NCBI GenBank assembly: GCA_024698845.1 | Contig: JAILQR010000046.1 | Location: 1 to 20,967 of the forward strand | Length of the DNA: 20,967 nucleotides | Direction: 5' to 3' | DNA from: Bacilli bacterium | GTDB lineage: Bacteria > Bacillota_I > Bacilli_A > RF39 > UBA660 | Shown: in pieces, positions 7,333 through 15,570 of the stretch | Layout of the letters: the number at the start of each line of letters is the position of its first letter | How positions within the stretch are numbered: the first letter of the stretch is position 1 | The notes under the pieces: generated by a model | The model's database searches: none | What the model saw: the letters and a program-made list of their open reading frames with translations, nothing else | Told to the model about the DNA's origin: nothing | Made by a program: the position numbers and the translations under genes

Positions 7333-7511
7333 TTATCACATTCAAAAGTGTGTTTTACACGATCTTTTTCTTCGGCTCTTTTACCGTTATTGAAACGTTC
7401 AACAGTACCAACTAAGTATCCAGTAATACGACGAATTCTTTCAAATTGAACACCTTCACCAACAGTTTTTTTGCTTACAGATGTTTCTTCTTTTTCTACT
7501 TTACTATTCAT
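7317..7511 (-). CDS. Small separate ORF carrying the glycyl-radical tail of anaerobic ribonucleotide reductase
   Basis: The 64-residue product contains ERIRRITGYLVG (24-35), FNNGK (40-44) and EEKDRVKH (47-54). In E. coli and T4 NrdD the chain ends with RRVCGYLG, then GK, then RVKH, where the Gly of GYLG holds the radical. By that alignment Gly31 (codon 7419-7421) is the radical site. The large NrdD ORF ends 27 bases upstream, after the Cys-rich region that normally precedes this motif, and lacks it. The small ORF is in the same frame but separated by TAG and TAA. It has its own site, AAAGGAG, 8 bases before ATG 7511 (a TTG at 7517 is too close). I infer it supplies the radical domain in trans to NrdD. 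Confidence 0.8.
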   Translation of the reverse strand: MNSKVEKEETSVSKKTVGEGVQFERIRRITGYLVGTVERFNNGKRAEEKDRVKHTFECDKKQGK

Positions 7512-7538
7512 AATCAATACTCCTTTCTTCTTTTATAA

Positions 7539-9860
7539 CTAACAGTCACATTGACCATTTAATTTTTTTATTTTATCAACAGGAACAGCTTCTCCAGTAC
7601 GTCTTCCGCATCTAGGACATACGTCTTTGATAATTCCAACATAACCACAAACTGGATCTCTATCAACTGGGTGGTTAATAGCAGCATATCCAATGTTGTT
7701 TTCTTTCATCATTCTAACAATTGATTCAAATGCATCTAAGTTATCTGATGGATCACCATCAAGTTCAATATAACTTATGTGACCAGCATTTGTAAGTGCA
7801 TGGTATGGTCCTTCAACTTCAAGTTTATGTGCAATTGTTTCATGATATCCAACTGGAACATGGAATGAGTTAGTGTAATAAGCTTTATCAGTAACTCCCT
7901 TAATTTTTCCATATACAGCCTTATCAATATTAACAAATCTTCCACTTAATCCTTCAGCAGGAGTTGCTAAACATGTGAAGTTAAGATTATATTTCTTAGC
8001 GTATTCGTCACAATTTTTTCTCATACGTCCTATAATTTCAAGACCAAGTTTTTGTGATTCAGCAGATTCACCATGATGTTTACCAGTTAACGCTGTTAAA
8101 CATTCAGCAAGTCCAATAAATCCGATTGATAAAGTACCATGTTTTAATACTTTTCTTAATCTATCACCAGGTTTAAGTTTTTCTGAATCAATCCATACTC
8201 CTTGACCAAGTAAGAATGGGAAGTTGTAAACTTTCTTATTACATTGAACTTCAAATCTTTCTAGAAGTTGATCTTTAACCAATTCCATTAGGTTATCTAA
8301 ATCTTCATAGAAAGCTTTCATATCAGCTTTTTTAGCACCTTCATTAGGTCCTACAATACCATGTTTAATACCAAGTCTTGGTAAGTTGATTGTAGTAAAT
8401 GATAAGTTCCCACGTCCTGGTGTAACAGCTTTATCAGGGTCTACTACGTTACCAAGTACTCTAGTACGACATCCCATGTAACAAACTTCTTTTCTATAAT
8501 CATTATCTTTTTGTTTATTAAATGTCGCATCTAAGAAACTCCAGTTAGGGAATAATCTTTTTGCTGATACTCTACAAGATAATTTAAATAAATCATAGTT
8601 TGGATCTTCTGGATTATAGTTAACTCCTTCTTTAACCTTAAATATAGATATAGGGAATATTGGAGTTTCGCTATGTCCAAGTCCTGCCTCAGCAGCTAGC
8701 ATATAGTTTTTAGTTACCATTCTACCTTCACTTGATGTATCAGTACCAAAGTTGATAGATGAGAATGGAACTTGTGCTCCTGCTCTTGAATGCATTGTAT
8801 TTAAGTTATGAACAAATGCTTCCATAGCTTGGTAAGTTGTTTTTTCTGTTTTCTTAACAGCTTTGTCTAAAGCTAAAGTAAACATTCTTTTCATAACATC
8901 AGAATTTTTATAGTATTTTTCAAAATATTCTTCTTTAACATCGATTGTATCGATTTTCATAACATCTTTTTCAATACTATTATAATTAATAAGATCATTT
9001 AATCCTTCTAGATCAATATAATCTTTGATTGTTTCTTTTAATTTCTTTCTGAATGTTTTTAAAACACCAGGAGCTAGATAGTAATCAAATGCTGGAATAC
9101 TTTGTCCACCATGTTGATCATTTTGATTTGATTGAATTGCTATTGCAGCTAATGCTGAATAACTCATAATATCATTAGGTTCTCTTAAATGACCATGACC
9201 AGTTGAAAAACCATTTTTAAATAATTTTTCTAGGTCAATTTGCATGCATGTTGTTGTACCCATTGCCATGAAGTCTAAGTCATGAATATGAATATCACCT
9301 TCATCATGTGCTGCAGAGAACTTTTTCTTCATTAAATAAGATTTAGCAAATTCTTTTGATACAGTAGAACCATATTGAAGCATTGTTCCCATTGCTGTAT
9401 CTCCATCAACGTTTGCATTTTCTCTTTTAGTATCATCTTCATTAGCACTCTTTAAGCCTAATCCTTCAAGAGTTTTTAAGAACTTATGAAGTCTTTTATC
9501 ATATGTAAACATTTCTCTTGATTGTGCACGCATTTCACGATACTCACGGAATGAATCATAAACATCTACATATTTATCTTTCTTAAGAGTCTCTTCAATG
9601 ATATCTTGGATATCTTCTATCTTAATACTCTTTTGATCTGAAAAGTTTTTTCCTATACTTTTGATTACATCTTGGTATACCTTTTGGATATCCTTTTCAC
9701 TATACTTTGATGAAACTTCTCCAGTTTCATCCTCAACTGTAATTGAATCAAAACCTTTTTTAATAGCCATTGCTATTTTAGTGCCATTAAAATCAACTTT
9801 TGATCCGTTTCTCTTAACAACAGAAATGTTATTAAGAATTTCCTCCTCATCATGTTTCAT
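7539..9860 (-). CDS. nrdD: Anaerobic (class III) ribonucleoside-triphosphate reductase, large part without the radical glycine
   Basis: Class III reductase makes deoxynucleotides from NTPs using a glycyl radical. The 773-residue protein has an ATP-cone at about 12-110 (VVKRNGSKVDFN). The barrel core includes Cys205 (TTTCMQIDL), NDQHGGQSIPAFDYY and Cys464 in YMGCRTRV, the likely thiyl position. Near the C-terminus are C738 (DPVCGYVG), C748 and C751 (CPRCG), matching the zinc region of the family. A short tail ending in CDC replaces the expected RRxxGYLG motif, which is on the next ORF. The start is secure: AGGTGGAGG lies 9 bases before the ATG. No nrdG activase gene is adjacent. Absence of a four-Cys zinc site in the usual spacing is odd; C771 or C773 may complete it. 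Confidence 0.93.
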   Translation of the reverse strand: MKHDEEEILNNISVVKRNGSKVDFNGTKIAMAIKKGFDSITVEDETGEVSSKYSEKDIQKVYQDVIKSIGKNFSDQKSIKIEDIQDIIEETLKKDKYVDVYDSFREYREMRAQSREMFTYDKRLHKFLKTLEGLGLKSANEDDTKRENANVDGDTAMGTMLQYGSTVSKEFAKSYLMKKKFSAAHDEGDIHIHDLDFMAMGTTTCMQIDLEKLFKNGFSTGHGHLREPNDIMSYSALAAIAIQSNQNDQHGGQSIPAFDYYLAPGVLKTFRKKLKETIKDYIDLEGLNDLINYNSIEKDVMKIDTIDVKEEYFEKYYKNSDVMKRMFTLALDKAVKKTEKTTYQAMEAFVHNLNTMHSRAGAQVPFSSINFGTDTSSEGRMVTKNYMLAAEAGLGHSETPIFPISIFKVKEGVNYNPEDPNYDLFKLSCRVSAKRLFPNWSFLDATFNKQKDNDYRKEVCYMGCRTRVLGNVVDPDKAVTPGRGNLSFTTINLPRLGIKHGIVGPNEGAKKADMKAFYEDLDNLMELVKDQLLERFEVQCNKKVYNFPFLLGQGVWIDSEKLKPGDRLRKVLKHGTLSIGFIGLAECLTALTGKHHGESAESQKLGLEIIGRMRKNCDEYAKKYNLNFTCLATPAEGLSGRFVNIDKAVYGKIKGVTDKAYYTNSFHVPVGYHETIAHKLEVEGPYHALTNAGHISYIELDGDPSDNLDAFESIVRMMKENNIGYAAINHPVDRDPVCGYVGIIKDVCPRCGRRTGEAVPVDKIKKLNGQCDC

Positions 9861-9884
9861 TTTAAATTTCCTCCACCTAATTAA

Positions 9885-9912
9885 ATTATATAACTATTAA
9901 TTTCATAATCAA
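9885..9912 (-). promoter_or_regulatory. Promoter of the nrdD unit
   Basis: On the minus strand, -35 TTGATT (9907-9912), a 16-base spacer and -10 TATAAT (9885-9890). It lies about 25 bases before the ATG and just ahead of the strong AGGTGGAGG site. Confidence 0.75.
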
Positions 9913-10154
9913 GATTTTTTTTGTAAAAATTTTCAAAAATTAAAACAGTGTTTTTTTTAAAACTACGATTTTTAGGCAAAAAATTTTTTCATATTTTTAA
10001 GAATTTCCCTAAAATACGGGAAAAATTAAAAAAATACAAAAAGTGTATAGTTACTTTACTTGCATTTTTCATAATTTTACATTTTACATTTTCTTAAAAT
10101 TTCATCATAAAAAATATCATGTATAATATGTGTAATATTCTATGTATACCATAT

Positions 10155-10182
10155 TTGAGATTGTATATTTTTATTATATAAT
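10155..10182 (+). promoter_or_regulatory. Promoter of murC
   Basis: -35 TTGAGA (10155-10160), a 16-base spacer and -10 TATAAT (10177-10182), about 32-38 bases before the murC start. Confidence 0.7.
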
Positions 10183-10219
10183 TATATTGAATACACTAAA
10201 AAAAGGATGATATTTGGTT

Positions 10220-11599
10220 ATGAATTATAAAAAAATACATATGATCGGTATCGGCGGAAGTTCAATGAGTGGTGTTGCAGAAATCACCGCATCACTTGGA
10301 GTTACTGTTACAGGTTCAGATATGGAAGAAACATATTACGTTACTAAACTACTTGATAAGGGTTTTAATATAAATGTTGGCCATCACCCTGAAGTAATTG
10401 ATAATTCAATTGATCTAATTGTATATTCTGCTGCAATACAAGAAGATGATCCTGAAAGAGTTAAAGCAAGAGAACTTAATATTCCACAAATGGAAAGAGC
10501 TGAATTTTTAGGCCTTCTTACTAAATCATATAATAACGTTATATGTATAGCTGGTACACATGGCAAATCTACTACATCTGGAATGATTACAAAATGTTTT
10601 GTTGATGCTAATCTAGATCCAACCGTTCAAATAGGTGCTACATCATTTGAAATTGGCGGAAATAATAAAGTTGGAACTAGTGATGTATTTATATTAGAAT
10701 CATGTGAATATCATGATAGTTATTTACATTTTAATCCTAAGTACGCAATAGTATTAAATGTTGATGCTGACCATCTTGAATACTTCGGAAGTTTTGATAA
10801 CGTTAAAAAGTCATTTAATAATTTTTGTAAATTAGTTCCAAAAGATGGATATATATTTCAAAACGCTGATGATGAAAATAGTAAACATATAGTCGATAAT
10901 ACCATTGCAAATGTTATAACATTCGCAAAAAATACAGAAGCTACCTATAGAGCTGATAATTGTAATTTTGATACAGATGGACATCCTTCTTTTGATGTTA
11001 TATATAATAATGAAGTTATCACTCATATAGATCTTGCTGTTACAGGAGAACACAATTTATACGATGCTCTTGCTACTGTTGCTGTATGTAATACTTATGG
11101 ACTTGACTTAAATAAAGTAAAAACTTCTCTATCAAGTTATAGAGGAGTTCACAGAAGATTCGAATTTTTAGGTTTAACTAAATCAGGAGCTAAAGTATAT
11201 GATGATTATGCACATCACCCTGCAGAAATAGCAACTACACTATACTCTGTTAATACAGTTAAACACAATCAAACATGGGCACTTCATCAGCCATTTACCT
11301 ATACAAGAACTAAAGATCATTTAGAGGAATTTGCTGATGTACTATCTGGGTTTGATAATATTGTATTAACTGATATATACGCTGGTCGTGAAAAAGATAT
11401 ATATAATATTAAAACTGAAGACTTAGTTTGTAAAATAAAAGAAATTAATCCAAATGTATATCATTTTAGCAATGTTGATGAATTAATCGCATTTTTAGAT
11501 AATAATTTAAAAGAAAATGATGTAATATGTTCCATTGGTTGTGGTCCTGTAGATAAGATATCACAAAAACTAGTTAATAAATCAAAATGTGAATGTTAA
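10220..11599 (+). CDS. murC: UDP-N-acetylmuramate--L-alanine ligase
   Basis: MurC adds L-alanine to UDP-MurNAc in the cytoplasm, the first step of the peptidoglycan stem peptide. Counting from ATG 10220 (459 residues), IGIGGSSMSG (9-18) is the N-terminal nucleotide-binding loop. AGTHGKSTTS (111-120) is the ATP P-loop. NVDADHLEYFG lies in the central domain, and GVHRRFEFLG and DDYAHHPAEI open the C-terminal domain. ESCEYHDSYL stands where many MurC have EADESD, a variant I associate with clostridial-type enzymes. The tail reads SIGCGPVDK instead of the common GAGD. A TTG at 10214 in the same frame is better spaced (6 nt) from AAAGGA than the ATG (12 nt), so the start could be 10214. It is the only large plus-strand gene in the right half and stands alone. 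Confidence 0.94.
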   Translation: MNYKKIHMIGIGGSSMSGVAEITASLGVTVTGSDMEETYYVTKLLDKGFNINVGHHPEVIDNSIDLIVYSAAIQEDDPERVKARELNIPQMERAEFLGLLTKSYNNVICIAGTHGKSTTSGMITKCFVDANLDPTVQIGATSFEIGGNNKVGTSDVFILESCEYHDSYLHFNPKYAIVLNVDADHLEYFGSFDNVKKSFNNFCKLVPKDGYIFQNADDENSKHIVDNTIANVITFAKNTEATYRADNCNFDTDGHPSFDVIYNNEVITHIDLAVTGEHNLYDALATVAVCNTYGLDLNKVKTSLSSYRGVHRRFEFLGLTKSGAKVYDDYAHHPAEIATTLYSVNTVKHNQTWALHQPFTYTRTKDHLEEFADVLSGFDNIVLTDIYAGREKDIYNIKTEDLVCKIKEINPNVYHFSNVDELIAFLDNNLKENDVICSIGCGPVDKISQKLVNKSKCEC

Positions 11600-11628
11600 A
11601 AAAACTCGATATTTTATATCGAGTTTTT
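11599..11628. terminator. Shared bidirectional terminator of murC and dus
   Basis: Stem AACTCGATAT / ATATCGAGTT with A-tract on one side and T-tract on the other works in both directions between convergent genes. The dus TAA (11614-11616) lies in the loop. Confidence 0.88.
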
Positions 11629-12600
11629 ATATTCATCTAATATACTAAATACTTCTTCCCTTGTCTTAGCTTGGCATAACTTAACTTTAGTCTCTTTACT
11701 ATTTGGCAAACTTCGAAAATAATACATTAAGTGGTTTCTAAATTCTAATATAGCTGTGTGATCATTTTTATCTTCAATTAACATGTTTAGATGTTTTTTC
11801 ATCATATTTATTTTTTCATCTACTGAAGGTTCGTCATCATAAGAACCACTTTCTAAATAATCAACAGAATTCTTAATAAGCCAAGGATTACCAATTGCTC
11901 CCCTGCCTATCATTACACCACTACATCCAGTATTATCAAGCATTTGTTTTGCTAATTCTGGTGTTGTTACATCTCCATTACCAATTACCGGTATATTAAC
12001 AGCTTTAACAACATCTTTAATTATATCCCAGTTTGCTTTACCGCTATAACCTTGAGATCTAGTTCTTGCGTGAATTGCTATTGCAGATGCTCCGGCTTCT
12101 TCTATTATCTTAGCAACTTCAATCGCATTAATACTATTTTCATCCCAACCACTTCTTATTTTGACAGTAACAGGTATATTAACTGCTTTTACTACTGCTG
12201 ATACAATTTCTCTAATTTTTTCTGGGTTTTTTAATAAAGCACTTCCAGCTTGATTTTTTAAAGCAACTTTAGGAACAGGACATCCCATGTTAATATCTAA
12301 AATATCAGGTTTCATCGTTTCTTCAACAATTTTAGCCGCTTTAACAAATGAGTCTAAATCACTTCCAAATATTTGTTGAGATATTGGTCTTTCTTTTTCA
12401 TCCATAGCAAGCATGTTCATCGTTTTTTCATTATCAAAGCAAATTGCCTTATCACTTACCATTTCAGCATAGATTAAACCAGCACCCATATCTTTTATTA
12501 TTTTTCTATATGATGTATCTGAAATACCGGCCATAGGTGCAAATATAATTGGGTTTTTAACGTATACATTTCCTATATAAAATCCATTATATTCTTTCAT
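11614..12600 (-). CDS. dusB: tRNA-dihydrouridine synthase, DusB type
   Basis: This FMN enzyme reduces specific uridines in tRNA to dihydrouridine. The 328-residue protein has the TIM-barrel opening PIIFAPMAGISDTSYR (17-32) and the QQIFGS loop. It has the catalytic Cys107 in DINMGCPVPKV, Lys148 in VKIRSGW, IHART (176-180) and the flavin-phosphate loops NGDV and GVMIGRGAIGNPWL. Its length is normal, and DusB is the usual type in Firmicutes; the exact subtype is by resemblance. The start codon lies one base after the stop of the TPR gene, with AGAGGG inside that gene's last codons, so translation is probably coupled. Confidence 0.94.
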   Translation of the reverse strand: MKEYNGFYIGNVYVKNPIIFAPMAGISDTSYRKIIKDMGAGLIYAEMVSDKAICFDNEKTMNMLAMDEKERPISQQIFGSDLDSFVKAAKIVEETMKPDILDINMGCPVPKVALKNQAGSALLKNPEKIREIVSAVVKAVNIPVTVKIRSGWDENSINAIEVAKIIEEAGASAIAIHARTRSQGYSGKANWDIIKDVVKAVNIPVIGNGDVTTPELAKQMLDNTGCSGVMIGRGAIGNPWLIKNSVDYLESGSYDDEPSVDEKINMMKKHLNMLIEDKNDHTAILEFRNHLMYYFRSLPNSKETKVKLCQAKTREEVFSILDEYKNSI

Positions 12601-12601
12601 A

Positions 12602-14059
12602 TTAACCCTCTATCCCGCTTCTACCTGCATCATTATGTCTATCTAAGTAATATTTAGAAACAATCATTGGATACATGGTAATAATATCTTTTGTTCCAGG
12701 AAGAGTTACAACGCACATGTAACTTGTTTCAGCACCATGAATGGATGCAATTGGATAATCAGCTTTTAATATATAAAAATCATTAAAACTTTTATATGAA
12801 AAGTCTAAACTTTTAATTACTTCCCTTGCATAGAAATATAGATCATGTATATCTACATTGTTATAAAAAGTTGTATGTACTGGTTTGCTTTCATCAATTT
12901 CTAAGTGTTTTTCAATATGATCAATTACTTGTTTATCTTTATGTTTTCTAACCTGTTTAAAGAAGTAACTTTCTGGTATATCATTCTTTTTATCAAATAT
13001 TTTAGTATAAACATAATACCATATTTGAGTGCCTTTATAATCTCTGATTTCTTGATACTCATCTATTTTCTTAAGAGCATTCATGTATTTACTTTCATAT
13101 ATATCATTACAAATTTTATAATATACTGCGCTTGGTAAATTACCATCAGTTACCATGTCTAAATATTTTCTTGCTTCATCATATCTTCCTAGATTTGATA
13201 AAGCATTAGCTATGCTAACATATACATGTTGATCTATTTTTTTATCCACATTTAATACATCTAAGTATGTAGATAAAGCTTCTTCGTGAAATCCTTCTGA
13301 ATCTAGGATAATTCCCTCATAAATTCTGGCAACTGAATTAAGAGGGGTATCATGAAGTTCAGATAATAATTGCATAGCTAAATTATTATCACCTTCTTTA
13401 AATTCAATTGTAGCCACTCTATATTTTGAATCATAACCATATTTTGTTCCATATAAAGATTGAAATTTTAATTTAGCATCTTTAAATTCATTTTGTGCAT
13501 ATAAAGTGTATGCTCTTATAAAAGTTTCTGCATCATAATCTTCATGGTTGTGAAGTTCATTTGCGTACTCTTCAGCTTTTTCAAAATCTTTATTTTCAAT
13601 TGCCATATGAGCCAGATGATATATAGCTCCCATATTTGTTTCGTTTTCTAATATATCTTCAAATCTTTTCTTTGCTTCTTTTTTATCACCAGAAAGGCAA
13701 TATGTTCTTGCAAGTTTATAATCAACGCTTTTTTGGTGTGATTCTCGTGTTAGAAGTTCTCTTTTTTCTTCAGCAGCTTCAATGTTGCCTTCCTTTGTAT
13801 CAATAGTTGCTAAAACATATAAAGCATTTTCTTTAAAATCTTTGACATTTGTTGTTTTATAGATTTTTTGTAACATATCTTTAGCCTTAGATATATTTCC
13901 CCTTTTTATTTCAAGCTTAGCTATTTCGATACGTGCTAATTCATATGGATGTTGACTGTTAATTTTTCTTAACTTTTTAATAGCGTCATCTACAGATATT
14001 TCTCCGTTATAACATTTAGCGCATGTATCAGTTATATCTTTAAAATTATAATCCTTCAT
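12602..14059 (-). CDS. Soluble tetratricopeptide-repeat protein with unrecognised C-terminal domain
   Basis: The 485-residue protein has no signal peptide or membrane helix, so it is probably cytoplasmic. Residues about 5-385 are helical repeats of TPR type. Examples are YVLATIDTKEGNIEAAEEKR, YHLAHMAIENKDFEKAEEYA, YEGIILDSEGFHEEALSTYL and VSIANALSNLGRYDEARKYL. The last 95 residues (from about 388, VDIHDLYFYAREVIKSLDF) are different and look alpha/beta, with YPIASIHGAETSYMCVVTLPG; I do not recognise them. TPR arrays bind other proteins; the partner is unknown. AAGGAGG lies 9 bases before the ATG. The gene follows pduL by 60 bases without a visible terminator and precedes dus by one base, so the three probably form one transcript. 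Confidence 0.88.
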   Translation of the reverse strand: MKDYNFKDITDTCAKCYNGEISVDDAIKKLRKINSQHPYELARIEIAKLEIKRGNISKAKDMLQKIYKTTNVKDFKENALYVLATIDTKEGNIEAAEEKRELLTRESHQKSVDYKLARTYCLSGDKKEAKKRFEDILENETNMGAIYHLAHMAIENKDFEKAEEYANELHNHEDYDAETFIRAYTLYAQNEFKDAKLKFQSLYGTKYGYDSKYRVATIEFKEGDNNLAMQLLSELHDTPLNSVARIYEGIILDSEGFHEEALSTYLDVLNVDKKIDQHVYVSIANALSNLGRYDEARKYLDMVTDGNLPSAVYYKICNDIYESKYMNALKKIDEYQEIRDYKGTQIWYYVYTKIFDKKNDIPESYFFKQVRKHKDKQVIDHIEKHLEIDESKPVHTTFYNNVDIHDLYFYAREVIKSLDFSYKSFNDFYILKADYPIASIHGAETSYMCVVTLPGTKDIITMYPMIVSKYYLDRHNDAGRSGIEG

Positions 14060-14119
14060 AAATTAGCACCTCCTTTTTTATAAGTATTTATTAAAAATGT
14101 AATATATATTTAACCAAAA

Positions 14120-14689
14120 TTAATCATCAATTTCAAGAATTACTTCATCATCTTGACCTAGTAAAAATGCATTTGCATCGTCTGTATCTAAGTGAAGTTC
14201 AAAATATCCATCATCGGATACCTTTGCAAAAACTTCTATAGTTCCTCTTTTTTCACCCAGTATATGTATCTTCAATTTTTCTTTATCTTTAATATGATAT
14301 TTTTCTACATCACGAGTATTAAAATGAACATGCCTGTTAGCAATAATACATGAACTAGGTAATTTAATCTCATCTTTATTTGTTCTTAGGGTTATAGTTT
14401 CTGAATTTTCTAAATCACCAGAAGTTCTAACAGGTGGATTTAACTCTAAATTTATAGCATCGGATTTAGAAATTTCTACCTGGTTGTATTTTCTAAATGG
14501 ACCAACTATTCTTACATTATTGATAACTTTATTACCATTTATAATATCAACAGTTTGATTAGATGCAAATTGACCAATCTGATTTAAGTCATTTCTTTTA
14601 GATATAGGTTCATCAAATAATTTATTATATGTTTCTTCTGTTAAATGTATATGTCTATTTGATATACCTACTTTAACTTTATAATACAT
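14120..14689 (-). CDS. pduL: PduL-type phosphate acyltransferase (phosphotransacylase)
   Basis: PduL enzymes interconvert acyl-CoA and acyl-phosphate and use two zinc ions. The 189-residue product shows the family signatures in order: VGISNRHIHL (His13, His15), FASNQTVD, VGPFRKYNQVEIS, PPVRTSGDL, IIANRHVHF (His120, His122) and ELHLDTDDANAF (166 onward). Its length is typical of the short, free form, without an N-terminal microcompartment-targeting extension. No shell-protein genes are nearby, so a housekeeping role in acetate or propionate fermentation is more likely than an organelle role. The start is ATG 14689, with AGGTGAT immediately upstream. It is likely first in a transcript with the TPR and dus genes. 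Confidence 0.93.
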   Translation of the reverse strand: MYYKVKVGISNRHIHLTEETYNKLFDEPISKRNDLNQIGQFASNQTVDIINGNKVINNVRIVGPFRKYNQVEISKSDAINLELNPPVRTSGDLENSETITLRTNKDEIKLPSSCIIANRHVHFNTRDVEKYHIKDKEKLKIHILGEKRGTIEVFAKVSDDGYFELHLDTDDANAFLLGQDDEVILEIDD

Positions 14690-14715
14690 AATATCACCTA
14701 ATCCTTATTTTACTT

Positions 14716-14743
14716 ATATTATAATTATATCAATAGGTGTAAA
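14716..14743 (-). promoter_or_regulatory. Possible promoter of the pduL-TPR-dus unit
   Basis: On the minus strand, TTTACA (14738-14743), a 16-base spacer and TAATAT (14716-14721). The -35 touches the T-tract of the preceding terminator. Confidence 0.45.
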
Positions 14744-14770
14744 AAAACTCCTTATTTAAAGGAGTTTTTT
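14741..14770 (-). terminator. Intrinsic terminator of the YebC-family gene
   Basis: Minus-strand stem AACTCCTT / AAGGAGTT with a five-base loop and T-run, 18 bases past the stop codon at 14788. Confidence 0.88.
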
Positions 14771-14787
14771 ATTATTCTTTACACTAA

Positions 14788-15504
14788 TTATAAAATAACG
14801 TTGTGATAAATATCTGTTACATCTTCAATTTCATCTAATAAATTATATAATCTATTAAATAATTCTAAATCTTCACCTTCAAGAGTAACTTTATTTTTAG
14901 CATACATTCCAACTTCATCAATTTCATAATCTGGATTTGGAATAATTTTTTCTACTTCTTGTTTTAAAGCATTGAATTCAGTTGGATTAACACTCATAAG
15001 TACATATCCATCTTCATCTTCAAAATCAACAATATTTATTCCAGCATCTAAAAGTTTTTCAAATAGTTCTTCGCCCTTATCAGTTTTAAGTCCTAACATT
15101 CCTAAATGATCATAGTTATATGATACAGAATTAGTAACACCTAAGCTTTTATTTACCTTGTTAAATGCAGCTCTAACAAAACCAACAGTTCTATTAACAT
15201 TATCAGTCATAGTTCTGATAATAAGTGTTGAAGCTCCAGGTCCGAAACCTTCGTAAGTAATTACTTCATAGTCTTCTCCACCAGCACCTTTAGCTTTATC
15301 AATAGCTCTATTAATTATATCAGATGGAACTTGTTGTTTTTTAGCCTTATCAATTAAATGTTTTAAATCTATATTACTATCTGGATCAGGTATACCTTTT
15401 TTTGCTACCAAATATATTTCTTTTGCAAAGTTAGAATATAATTTAGCTTTTGCTGCTCCTGTTTTTGCAATACTTGCTTTTCTTACTTCGTATGCTCTTC
15501 CCAT
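14788..15504 (-). CDS. yebC: YebC/TACO1-family protein, YeeI-like (YebC2) branch
   Basis: The family was once described as transcriptional regulators and is now linked to helping ribosomes through difficult, proline-rich stretches. The 238-residue protein begins MGRAYEVRKASIAKTG rather than the MAGHSKW start of classical YebC, which suits the B. subtilis YeeI (YebC2) branch. Family signatures follow: YSNFAKEIYLVAKKGIPDPDSN, DKAKKQQVPSDIINRAIDKAKG (here given as DKAKKQQVP and INRAIDKAKG), YEGFGPGASTLII, TDNVNRTVGFVRAAFNK and GVTNSVSYNYDHLG. Its length is normal. The start at ATG 15504 follows AAAGGACGTG. It has its own promoter and terminator. Confidence 0.93.
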   Translation of the reverse strand: MGRAYEVRKASIAKTGAAKAKLYSNFAKEIYLVAKKGIPDPDSNIDLKHLIDKAKKQQVPSDIINRAIDKAKGAGGEDYEVITYEGFGPGASTLIIRTMTDNVNRTVGFVRAAFNKVNKSLGVTNSVSYNYDHLGMLGLKTDKGEELFEKLLDAGINIVDFEDEDGYVLMSVNPTEFNALKQEVEKIIPNPDYEIDEVGMYAKNKVTLEGEDLELFNRLYNLLDEIEDVTDIYHNVIL

Positions 15505-15542
15505 GATTTACACGTCCTTTTTTATTAATTTTAACTTAGAAT

Positions 15543-15570
15543 ATTATAACAAATTATTTTTCTTTGTCTA
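15543..15570 (-). promoter_or_regulatory. Promoter of the YebC-family gene
   Basis: On the minus strand, TAGACA (15565-15570), a 16-base spacer and TATAAT (15543-15548). The -35 lies inside the last codons of the upstream SDR gene. Confidence 0.7.

Larger units (their letters stand above)
9861..10213. other. 353-base AT-rich divergent control region between nrdD and murC
   Basis: It holds one promoter facing each way, at 9885-9912 (-) and 10155-10182 (+), and is otherwise poly-A/T tracts. A hairpin-forming TTTCCC / GGGAAA repeat (10004-10009 and 10018-10023) lies in the middle. I see no ORF with a ribosome binding site, no clear NrdR-box pair and no recognisable riboswitch. Confidence 0.6.

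Noticed and set aside
9861..10213. NrdR boxes or a small ORF in the nrdD-murC gap
   Set aside because: No clear paired ACACTATATATAGTGT-like boxes and no frame with a ribosome binding site; only A/T tracts, two promoters and one hairpin.
14120..14689. PduL as part of a bacterial microcompartment
   Set aside because: No shell-protein genes nearby and no N-terminal encapsulation extension on the protein.
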